Below, piece by piece: positions 1 through 11,200 of a stretch of 64,000 bases of DNA (its first letter is position 1; every line of letters begins with the position of its first letter). A program made the translations under genes and the position numbers. The notes below the pieces were generated by a model, which had not been told where the DNA came from, ran no database searches, and saw only the letters and a program-made list of their open reading frames with translations. Origin of the DNA: Strongyloides papillosus (Eukaryota; Nematoda; Chromadorea; Rhabditida; Strongyloididae); NCBI GenBank assembly GCA_005656395.1, contig SRSI01000012.1:248001-312000 (forward strand). Reading direction: 5' to 3'.

Positions 1-1526
1 CTGCATTTAATAACTTATAAAATACTTTAGACATTGTCTTGAAACCATTCCACATGAAAACACACATATACATATATATTCTAATGATGTTTTTTTTCCC
101 ATTAAGATATTGTAATACTGAACATACGTGTTTTGTTACAACACAACAATAGAGTGTCATTTATTTTTTATTACCAAAAAAAGTATTTTTTAATCAGTCT
201 TAATACTAGGCATAAGTATCTCACGAATTTAAAGTGGAATTTTCATGGCAAATAACTTCAAGTTAGTTTTGCTTCTTACAAAAATTTAAAAAAACAAACA
301 ATCTTTTATTAAAATTATCTAAAAGTCTATATGTGTTTTTATTTTAATCTTTTTAAAAACATGAATTCAAAACATTCTATTTTTACTTCATATTAAAAAC
401 GTTTTATCATCCATAAATTATTTACATTTTATTTATGTTTAAGAATCAAAGTATAATTTTAAAAAAAGGCTAGTTGTATAAGAAAAAGTTGTTTATTTTA
501 AATGTCTAGGTACAATTTCCAGATAACATTAAATTTTAATCTTTTTTAATTATCATAGATAACTTTTTATACAACAAAAGTTCAAAGGAAATGTCGGAAA
601 ACTTTATACTCTCAGGAATATATATATTGTACTTATAAATACATTTAGTATTTTTTACTAGAAAGTGTTTGTTAACTTTCTTAAGAATATAAACATTTTT
701 GAAAAAACTTCTTCGTTTACTCATTACAATTTTATATACCTCAAAACTAGCAAAACAAAAATAGGATTTTAAATTTTTCCAAGTTAAAGTTTAATGGCTA
801 TTTTTTTACTATATTTTTATATAAAATATATTTAGATTTTACGATACAACTTACTTCATAATATATTACTCTATTTTAATAGTTAATTTATTTGTTTACA
901 AGTTGTCTACAGAGACCCTTGCTTCTATTTCTGAATTTAATTTTAAATGATAAGATTTCTTATATTTGATCTTAGAAAGTAATTTTCTTATCACTAACAA
1001 TATCTAAGATGTTGGGACAAATGAATGGATAATTTCTTAATTTTTAATATATCATATTAGTATTTCAAACTATATGAATTCTTAAATTTTATAATTTGGA
1101 AAATATCAAATTAAATTTCTCAAATAAAATTAGAATTAAAAATTATTTTTTAAATTCAGCCATTATTCTTTAAGCACCATATAATGTATTGCTTATTGTA
1201 TTTTTCAATAAGTGTTTTAGTAATATTTAAATGATACAAATTATAAAGAAAAATGTTTATTACATATATGTCATTTTTTTTCATGAAATTTAAGACATTC
1301 AATTACTTATTGTTTTGAAAAAATATCAAGACTTTATTTTTCTAAAAAATACAAAAAATATATATTATTTTGTTAAATATTAATAAAAGTTTGTTTGTTT
1401 GTAGAGGAAATAAATTATTATTATATTAAGTAATTAGACATTATTAAAAATAATCAGGTGCATTTTTGGCAAGATGTTAAATAAAATAAAAAAATAAGGT
1501 AAAAGATATACATATTGGTTATATAA
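1..1526. other. 3' flank of the Shaker channel gene, no gene seen
   Basis: Very AT-rich sequence with runs of A and T. It lies downstream of the minus-strand potassium channel gene and probably holds its 3' UTR and terminator. One 62-codon minus-strand frame at 536-724 is of a length expected by chance at this base composition, and I do not call it. I see no RNA gene or repeat array here. Confidence 0.6.
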
Positions 1527-1739
1527 TTAACTTGAACTTGAGTCCGAGACACCAATTACATCCTTACTTTTTCTTCTCCACTTCCTCTCTTCTGTAAAAG
1601 GCCACCTTTGAAGGTAACTTGTACCACTTCTTACAGAAGATGCAGTTATTGCAGATGAATATTTACTATTAAAAATTAATGAATTTGCTTCAGATCCATT
1701 AACCATATCACTAATATTTGGTGTCCTCGGACCATACTG
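1527..1739 (-). other. In-frame open extension after the Shaker channel stop codon
   Basis: Directly after the TGA at 1742-1740 the same frame stays open for 70 codons and ends in TAA at 1529-1527. The translation is hydrophilic and varied (it begins QYGPRTPNISDMVNGSEANS and ends GVSDSSSS, with a basic stretch ERKWRRKSK), unlike the poly-K/N/I/F output of local noncoding DNA. The segment is clearly richer in G and C than the flank below 1527. It may be a C-terminal extension produced by stop-codon readthrough, or an alternative C-terminus made by removing a short 48-nt intron (1916-to-1730 region, see findings). It could also be a diverged former coding end after a new stop arose. Confidence 0.6.
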
Positions 1740-4602
1740 TCAGGTAGCATAATCTTCATCGGACTCATTGTACCTAGAAGCATCATCAATTTGTCTTGAA
1801 ACTCTCATTGCAGCTAATCTACATTCCTGTCTATAGAAATGTTTAAAATTTGCTACAATAATTGGAACTGGTAATGCTAAAGTTAATACTCCAAGTAAAG
1901 CACAAAGAGATCCTACTAATTTACCATACGTTCCTGTCGGAACTAAATCACCATATCCAACCTTAAAAATTTTTAAAATTTTATTTAAAAAATAAAGAGA
2001 AACATTAAACTCACTGTTGTCATAGTAGCTACTACAAACCAAAAAGATGCTGGAATAGAAGTAAATCTTGTGTCTGCTTCACCTTGTTCCACATAAAAAA
2101 TTGCTGAACTAAATAATACTAATGCTATCACCATAAAAAAAATTAATAGACAAAATTCTTGAACTGAAGCGCGAAATGTTTTTCCCAATATTTGTAGACC
2201 AACAGAATGTCTTAAAAATTAATTTAATGCATTAATACCAATAATACATAGTAAAAACAAACCTGCTTAGTTTAAAAATTCTAAAAACGCGCACTAATCT
2301 TAAGACACGTAAAACAGCAAATGATGTTGTTGATGAATTATTTTTGTTCCCTTCCGACCTAAAAATAATATTATATTTATAAATAATAAGTCATTCAACC
2401 ATACCAAATAAGATTAATGAAGAATGGTGCAATAGCAATAAAATCCACAATATTCAGAAATGACTTCATAAAAACTCTTTTAGATGGACAAGAAATAAAT
2501 CTTAAAAATAATTCAATAGAAAACCATACGATACAAAGTGATTCAAGGATAAGAAAAGGATTATTCCATTTAGAGTATCCCGTTTCTGTTAGTGTTTCAG
2601 AAGCATCTCTAAAATCTGGAAGTGTTTCTAAACAAAAACTAACAATACTTGTAACAATAACTGATATTGAAATAAAGGCTAATACACGTGCTGGTACCGA
2701 GGAATCTGGATATTCCATTAATTCCCATAAATATCTTTGTATAGGATTATTCGGCATGATCTGTTCAACAGGTTTCTCATACCCTTCCGATACCCAGAAA
2801 TTTTCCATTACCTCCTCATTCATCTCAAAAAATTTTAGCTCTTTTAAATATATTTCTAACGGAACTAATTCTGGTCTCCGTACATCACCATTTGTTTGAT
2901 AGATATTTAGTATACTTTCAAAGCAATATCTACTATGATCTAAAAAATATTCTTGTGTTTTACTATTCCAGTATCTTGCTCTCTTCGCTGGATGCCCTAA
3001 CAATGAATTAGGAAATCGAGCTAGTGTACTTTCGTATGTTTGAAATCTCATTCCAGAGACATTTATTGTTATTACTTCCTCATTTTTCCATTTAATGTTA
3101 CTATTATCTGATATATGATTGTGAGATGTTAATGGATTCCAGTACTCAGTATCACTCTTTTTTCTTCCACCATTTCCTATAATATCCGTTGGTATAGGAA
3201 TAGATAGTTCTTCCAATTGTTTGGAGTTATTGGAATCATTAATTGATGCTGAATCAGATGATGACCGTAATGACCTTTGCCTATAAATTAATAAGCACAA
3301 ACATAAAATTGTGTATAATTAAGAACTTTAGAATGTATATAAAGTACATATTAAAATATATATTTTGTTAAAACATTTTTTTGAGGATTTAAGAGAAATT
3401 AAAGGAATGTTACTTGATGGAAAAACATACCTTAACTCTTCGGAAGCTGATCTAATATGAAGTCTGTTATTAGATGAATCTTTTTTACAAGGAGTACTCC
3501 TCCTAGAACCTACAGCTCCTCGTGTCCTATATTTTTCAGGATGAACATGGAGAATTTGTTCTATCTTTCTAAATATCATTTACCAAATTATATAATAAAT
3601 AGTAAACTTTTTAAAAGAAACTCTTTCAATAATATTCGTGTTACTGTAATTAATAAATTCAACACCAAAAATATTAGATGATATTAATAAAATGAAATAT
3701 AAAATATATCTAAAAGTTAATTTTACAAGCAATATATTTATATATACTAATGACATTATAAAATATAATTATTCTTTTATATTTTCTACAAATAACATAA
3801 ATTATTATAAATCCTCGTCATCCTTGACAATTTTTCATGCACTAGTGCATAGGGGTATATGATATTATATATTTTGGCTTTCATGTAATATCACAAACAT
3901 TTATTATGTTAATAAGATTGGATATAAGAAAATATAAAGGAAAATAGTAATTTAATATTAAGCCGAAGATTAAAGCTACTTATATTATTAAAAGTTTACC
4001 AAAAAATGTTTTTAAGAAAAAAAAAGGTATTACTAATATTTATAAAAGTATATTTCATATAAATAATAGAAAATTCAAAAAACCGTGTATTATAAAAAAA
4101 ATTTAAAAAAGGTGTGTTTGGATAGCATTAAGGTATTTTTCACGATTACAATTAGAGTAAATTTGGTAATTTTTTACTTGTTTTTAGTATTAATGTATGG
4201 TATTTTGAAATAAACATATAAACAAAATATAAAATATATATGAAAAGAATGAAATAAATAAAGTTAAAGCATTAATTACATAAATGGCTTCCATTTCCTA
4301 AAATGTTATTTAAATATTTGAGTTAATAAAGATAAGGAAATTTTTTTAATGTATGCTATATATGTATATATATAACCATAGTTATAATAAAAAGAATTCC
4401 CAATTCGGTAGTAAAAAAGGTTGATTAGAATTTTATTAAAAACATTCTAGTGGACGAAAAGATTAAAATGTGTTAAAGGTATGCCAATAAAATTTTAATA
4501 TATATATTATATTTGTTAATTTTGTAATAATTATTAAACTTACCGTCCCAATGAAAATGTGCTATCTTCGTTAACTTCACATGATAAAGTTTTTCTATTC
4601 AT
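1740..4602 (-). CDS. shk-1: Shaker-type (Kv1) voltage-gated potassium channel, SHK-1-like
   Basis: Pore-forming subunit of a delayed-rectifier/A-type K+ channel in nerve and muscle membranes. Six exons on the minus strand: 4544-4602, 3431-3568, 2405-3280, 2263-2358, 2015-2210 and 1740-1961, giving 528 residues. The T1 tetramerisation domain lies at about residues 134-226. S1 is near 263-286, S2 near 308-327 and S3 near 342-357. S4 near 370-389 has the regular arginine ladder ([18 protein letters not shown]). S5 is near 408-430, followed by the selectivity filter TTVGYGD and S6 with the PVPIIV gating hinge. The segment linking T1 to S1 (ending [10 protein letters not shown]) and the S4-S5 linker ([11 protein letters not shown]) are typical of Kv1 rather than Kv2-4. 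The first exon codes only 19 residues and is separated by a 975-bp intron, so other 5' exons could exist. The coding frame stays open beyond the TGA stop (separate entry). Confidence 0.9.
3569..4543 (-). other. First intron of the Shaker channel gene
   Basis: Intron of 975 bp with donor GTAAG next to 4544 and acceptor TTTAG next to 3568. It is far longer than the 36-60 nt introns typical of this window. I see no embedded gene. A slightly GC-richer patch lies near 3815-3860. Long 5' introns of ion channel genes often carry enhancers or alternative first exons, but nothing specific is visible. Confidence 0.6.
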
Positions 4603-7600
4603 TTTGGAATGATATCATGTTATGGAATGATTCAATTAATTTTAAATTAATCTAAATTACTCAAAAATTCTTTATTTCTCTTCTTTCTCCTCCTATCTTT
4701 TTTTGTTTTATATTTTTGAGTTACTAAGGAAAAGAAGTACCAGATGTCATAAAGATATAATTTCAAGGGGAACAAAAAAAGGATATGCTTATTGTACCAA
4801 AATTTCCTTTCCAACTTTTACACTAAAAAATGTAATTAAACTTATGCATAATTGTAAAATATTATACTTTATACAATAAAATTAGAGAATACTTATTTTT
4901 AATTTATGGTATATTAGGTACATGCAAGTTAAAGAAAAAAAATTAGACTTAATATATATTTGTATAATTTTTAATAAAGTTAATAAATATTTATTCACAA
5001 GTACACTTATTATTAATGAATGTTCATTAAATGACAGTTGTGCCTAATACATATTTTTATGTAATTAGAAAAAAAAGATTACATATACTATGTTATTTAA
5101 GAAGATGATAAAATTTAGTCTAAAAAAAAGTAATATATTCGTAAAAATATTTTCTACGTAAGTTGATTCTTTTAGATCATTGAATATTTCCAATAAACAT
5201 ATAAGGATTCACTAGATGTATCCTATCTTAATAAATTATAAATTGTGAAACAAAAAATATACTATATTAGAATATTTTATATAACAAAAATTAAACTTTA
5301 TAATGTAAATAATAATAATATTTGTCATAAATAACAGTTGTTGTTTAGAAAAGAATATAAAAATTTAAGATTAAATAACGTATCATATAAAATATAACGA
5401 TTTCTATACCTCTGTTTTACTTTTTTAAATACTAATAAAATCAAAACCTACGGCATTTTGATTGAAGATGTGTAGTGGTAGATAGGTATAGAATATCTAT
5501 GAAAAAGAATAGATGGATGTTGAATAACACTCTAAAGAACTATCATTGAATTGTTTTGGAAAAAGATATTATTATTAATGATCAGTCGTCTTTTAATAAT
5601 AAATTTAATAGAAATACGTCAATCTTATTTTACTTTACTATTTTAATATCCATTAAGTATTAGAAAAAGAGATTTCTTAGATATTATTGAGGTATAAAAA
5701 TGTTGATGGAATTAATATTATCATAGATATATTTATAAGTGCATTATCAATTTATATTATTTGATTGTTTCCAATACTTTTATTTTTATTAAACTAGTAC
5801 ACATGTATAATGATGATAAATGAGGAAAATTAGATTAATTACTTAAACACAATGGTTAAAGCTACTATCTTTTATTAGAAACTTTAATTTATAAAAAAGG
5901 TTATTTATTGTTTGTTCAATGGAAATTATTTAGGATAAAGATAAATTTAATTATTTTAGTTAACCAACGACAATCAAACTTTATAATATGTGATAAATTT
6001 TTTAAATTATATTATAGGGAGGAAATAATTAGATAAAGCTAAAATAAAAGACATTAAAACTTCAAAAGTGTTGTCAGAAATTGTGTTTAAAAAATAAATA
6101 TTATGTTCTATTTCTAAGTTGTATAGATAATATTTATATAACCAGAAAAAATTTTATGTTTTTTATTCCATTAAATAAAGTAATCACAAAAAAGTCTTTT
6201 CCAATAAAGTTACTCAATAATATTATGTTAATATAAATATAATGAAGGATTCATAACTATTATAATGACTTTTAATCTTCAAATATTTCCTTTGAGATTA
6301 CACATTTACAATTTACATTGTTGTTACTTTTGAGTATGAAGATGTGACACCAGATAATATTTCCATACTTTTTCCCGAAAACTTATGAATAAAAGAAGTC
6401 AATTGAGACATTCATGATAGAAACCAACGTATCAAGGGAGTACTCTCTATACATTTGTCCAACAATACCACAGAATTTAACTGTATGTGAAAGCCTCGAT
6501 AATAGAAACAATTTTATATCAATAGATGGAATAGTAACAAATTGTTTAATAGTTATATCTTCCTATCTTTTAAATTATGATGTTGAGTTAAAGAAAAAGT
6601 GTACATGAAATGGAGATTCATATAAAACTATCAAAAATTTTAATTTCCTAATACAACTCTTTATATTATTTAATTGCCTTTTTTCTAAATAAAAATATTT
6701 AACTTATTTTGCGAGACAAATAATATTCTACTTCTAAAATAATGAAATTATACAAATCTCAGTATTTTCTTTACTTCTTTCTTTTTATTAATTCTTTCCA
6801 ATTTTATAATAAAACTTTATTTTTGTTAATTTTTACAAAATGAACATTTAATAAAGCATATGTTCTAAATTTTATAAAGAAATAGATGATTGACATAAGA
6901 AGTATCTTGACTTTGTCATTTTCCTTAGTCTATTTTACATGTTCTTTATTTTGTCAAGAATTAATTCAAAATTTACCAAAATTTATGATTCATTTCAAGA
7001 TTTTTTTATTTATGTCAAATGTTTCTTTTATTTTACTTCATTAATTATTGCCCTATTCAATTTATAATATTGCAATACCCAAAAAACGTTCTTAGTAATA
7101 TTAATTCATTAAAATGTACCCAACACTTTATACAAATTCGTAAATGATTATTTAATCTTTTTTAAATAAATCTTTTAAATACTACCAAAACAAACTTTTT
7201 CCCATTATCATATTTAAGTAAGAAAGCACGTAACTTACTTATTACTTGTATGTTTTTAGAAGAAATCCTCAAAACACATTTCTTACTTCAACTTTTATTC
7301 CAATTGAATATTCATAACCTTAATTTATACTCATCCTTTTCTCCACCATATTTTAATAAATTCTAAAAAGTACTTTCAAATATTTTGTCAAAAACCCTCT
7401 ATCAAATAATAAGTTATTTATCAATAAATATTATTATTTCCAATATTTTTACAACTTTATAAAACGTGTGTTGTGTGAATTTTAACAAAATAAAATATCT
7501 TTTAAACATCTAAAATTTATATCACTTTTTAGGTAACATACCCATCTTAGAAAATAGTCCTTCTGTGTGATATCTAAAATTTATATCTTATCAAAATCTT

Positions 7601-8165
7601 TTAATAATTCCCTTTAAATTGAAATATCATTTAAAATTATGAAAACTTTTGATTGCTTTTTAAAAATTAATATACTTTTTTCATCAAAATTTCAATTACA
7701 AAACATCTTATCAGTTTAATATAAAAATTTTGATTTATTTAATTTAATTTTAATTTAATCATATTTTTAGGATTCCGAGTTTTCCTGTTAAAAAATCAAA
7801 CAATAAAGAAATAATTTCTAAATTAAACAATTTTATGTGAATTTTAAAATTTATGAATTCATATCAAAGGACAGGAGAACTTTGTTTTTACTCAATATTA
7901 CTTAAAAGTATATTTCTAAACTATTAAAAAAGCTTATAGTGCAAAGAAGGCAAAAAATAGTGAATCAAGATTTATTATCAATAAAATCTCTTCCTATTTA
8001 TATTTGAGGAGGGAAATATATATATATATAAATTTATATATATATAAAAAAGAACTCGAATTACGTCAAGTATTTTTTTAGTTAATATATTTAACAAAAA
8101 CAAAAATTTAAATAGTAAGAAAAAAGAAAAGGAAGAAAAAAGGATATATATTATAAATTATTGAG
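4603..8165. other. Intergenic region between divergent Shaker channel and membrane-protein genes
   Basis: About 3.6 kb of AT-rich DNA upstream of both flanking genes, so it should contain both promoters. A 64-codon plus-strand frame at 6414-6608 translates to a less biased peptide than its surroundings, but it lacks splice partners and its length is within chance. A perfect 28-bp TA palindrome lies at 8019-8046. No RNA gene seen. Confidence 0.5.
8019..8046. repeat. 28-bp perfect AT palindrome
   Basis: Alternating TA tract folding symmetrically around a central AATT. It lies about 130 bp upstream of the TATA box of the membrane-protein gene. It is probably a simple-sequence tract rather than a protein site. 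Confidence 0.7.
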
Positions 8166-8189
8166 CCTTCCTTTTTATATAAAGGAAGG
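8166..8189 (+). promoter_or_regulatory. TATA box inside a 9-bp inverted repeat
   Basis: The sequence CCTTCCTTT-TTATAT-AAAGGAAGG has perfect 9-bp arms around a 6-bp spacer. The centre reads TATATAAAG, a good TATA box, 41-48 bp before the ATG at 8225. This supports 8225 as the true 5' end of the downstream gene, with transcription expected to start near 8205-8215. Confidence 0.5.
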
Positions 8190-8224
8190 GTGATAGTTGG
8201 ATAACAAAAAATTATTCATAATAT

Positions 8225-11200
8225 ATGATGTCGTGGTTTTGGTCAACAGTTACGACAACATTATCCCCTACGGATTTGTAAGTGATTTCTAGATATATTT
8301 TTTTCAATACAAAAGTATTCATTTATTACTTATTATTATTTTACAAAACATTATTATTTAAAAAAAGTTTTTTCTTAGGTTAAAATATTCACTAAATATA
8401 TATATTTTTAATACTTTTAGATGTATGAATAAATAGTATAGTAGTAATTTGTATTGTTTAATGATTCATGTTAAGCTAAGATATAATGACTACGATCTAA
8501 ATATTTATAAAATACTTATATATAGTCATAAAAATATTCTTCTTTTCATTATTTATATATTTCATACAACATTATTTTTGAAAGGTATCTTGCCGTTCTT
8601 CTGTTTTTCAATATTGTTGGCAAAAATTAACAACAATACCATATAAAATTTAGACATTTCATGCTGAGCATTTTATTTCCTTTTTTAATACATATATCAC
8701 CTTTCTTTAAATATTTAAATGACTATCTATCTTATTTTAACAGCTTTTCTTATTCATGTTCTAAATATTTTATTATAAGTTATTTTAAAGAAATATTGTT
8801 ATAGAAATTAAGCAAATTTATTAATTATAAATCTTCCCTTGCATTTATAAGGAATAATATTTGAAAGAAAATATAACTTTATTATAAAAAAGACGAAAAA
8901 CTTTGTTATCAACACAACCGGTAGTATTAAAAAATACCTTCATAATGCCTATCATTGATGCAAATTTTGGTTTAAAAATTTTTAGCATATTTAATTTATT
9001 TTAAATATTAATAAACTTCCTTGTTAAACTTTTTATTTTTCTTTCCATAAAATGTTATAAGTGCAATCTTTACCACTGTCTCAAGTATCACTAACTATTT
9101 ACAAATGATAAAACGAAGATGGTTTCTTTTAACCCAATATTTGAGTGATCCTCACACAATAAAAGACCATCAATACACTTAATTTTTTTTTCATTCATAT
9201 TTTTTTAATATATATTGGCATATCCGAAAAAATATACTGCTTTTTTATTAAATAACAAAAAAAAAGATTTATGAGATATTTAAGTAATTTTTTTAATTTA
9301 TTTTACCTTTTTTCTAAATGAATACCATTCAATTTATATTGATATTATATAATTATCTCATTCACTTTTTTAAATAGTTGTTTTCAATAATAAAAAATTA
9401 TATTATACAAGGAAGTTTATTTTTTAAAAGTTTTGTATATTAAACAAACTTTATATGCGACCATTTTATTTTTTTTAATTATTTGTTTTTAGTACTTTTT
9501 TTTCTTTTTAACTGATTAAATATGTTTTTTCTTATATATTGCCTATTTTGGTAAAAAGTAAAAGATTATTTTATATATTAGTTTTTTTTTATTCTTCACA
9601 TTATTTCCGAATTGATGATATCATAAAATATTAGTACTTTATTTCTATTTTTAATACTTTAAAAGATAATCTCTAATATTTTTGATCTATAGTTTTCATA
9701 AACTTCTTTAAATAGTATTATAAAAAGTATCTGCCTTATAGAATACTCTTTATAAATATTTATTTTTGACATTGTTATGTATATTTTTATAACTTAGACC
9801 CCTTTTCATTCATCCATTCTTTTTTCACTAAATATCATAACAGTTCAATTTTGGTAAGAACAAAAAACCCTCCTTAAAATACTACAATTCTTTGCGCATA
9901 TTTAAAAATTTTTACTATTAGTGTTGGAGCTATAAAAAGATATATAAAGATACCAGTATAGAAAAGTTTATCTTCCTATGATAACAACAAACACTTTCAT
10001 TATGACGAGATGGTGTGCCTAAAATGATGAACCAATGGATATATTATATATATATATATATTTATACAAGTAAACATATATATATGATAAGATAGCTTTA
10101 AGTTCTTAAGAAAGTTACTATTAAACAAATGACTTAAAATTTTTACTTAAATTTCTATATATATACTTAAAATAAGTAGATTAACACATTGACTATAACA
10201 ACAATTAAAGAAGTCATAATAAAAAAGTATAAACTCAAAATTTCTGATTTTTGCTTTTTGCACTAATATATTAATATACTCTATTTAAATAGAAATAATT
10301 TTTAATTGATGACTTTTATTAAAAATTCAATTAAACTTTTTAAGATGCTGAAATGATATAGAATTCATTAAAGTACGTGTATATATGTAGAAGTACAGTA
10401 ACAAAATCACACAATCTTATTTCTATAATTCTTTTATCATAATGTTATACATATATGTATATTAATGAAGATTGCTTTTCTAATGGAAGCTTTTATATAT
10501 AGACATCTTCTGCTAAAATTTTCAAAGGGTAAATTGGAAAGAAGATAAAAACAAAACTTATGGGTATATTTTTTTTTATGATGGAAGATGAAAGGGTCAA
10601 TAGGATGGTAGAAAAAAACATAATGTAGTTAAATATTTTTGATAATTTTTAAAAATATGTTTTTCTTATGTTTCTAATTACTTTCTTTTTAGAAATATTA
10701 ATTAAATCAACTTTTATATAATTTACGATCCTTTTAGTTTTATTACATATTTATTAAAATTTGGAATGTATTAACTAACTCTGAAGAATTATTTAAGTAT
10801 ATGGTTCTCTTAAATAATAGAATAAATTAAGATAATAAGAAAGTTTTGATATATATGTATATATCTCTATATGTTTTAAAACTTCCATCTTCTTAATTAT
10901 CAACAGTTTTCTATAAAGATAACTTAAATATTATGTATATTAAAGAATGATTTTGTCTTTTTGAAACCGTTTCCCTCTCTCTTACTTCATCTAAACTTAT
11001 ATATTATATTATCCCTATTTTTATACCTACTTCTTGTTCTTCAAAAAGGAATACTCAAAAATCCTAACACTTCTTTATCAGAATGTCATTATTATCCTTT
11101 TTTCCTTCTCCTGTTATAGCATTATATACCATTATTTATATGGATATATATTTCTTTTTTACTAAATATGTTAAAACAATAATAAATATATTACTAATTA

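Noticed and set aside
536..724. 62-codon minus-strand frame
   Set aside because: Length expected by chance at this AT content; K/I/Y-rich; no splice partners or known motif.
1536..1550. TTGAACTTGAGTCC considered as a tRNA B-box on the minus strand
   Set aside because: It lies in the open Shaker extension (codons for SDSSSS) and no A-box or cloverleaf surrounds it.
6414..6608. 64-codon plus-strand frame with a fairly balanced peptide
   Set aside because: Within the number of such frames expected by chance in 64 kb of this composition; no promoter or splice evidence.
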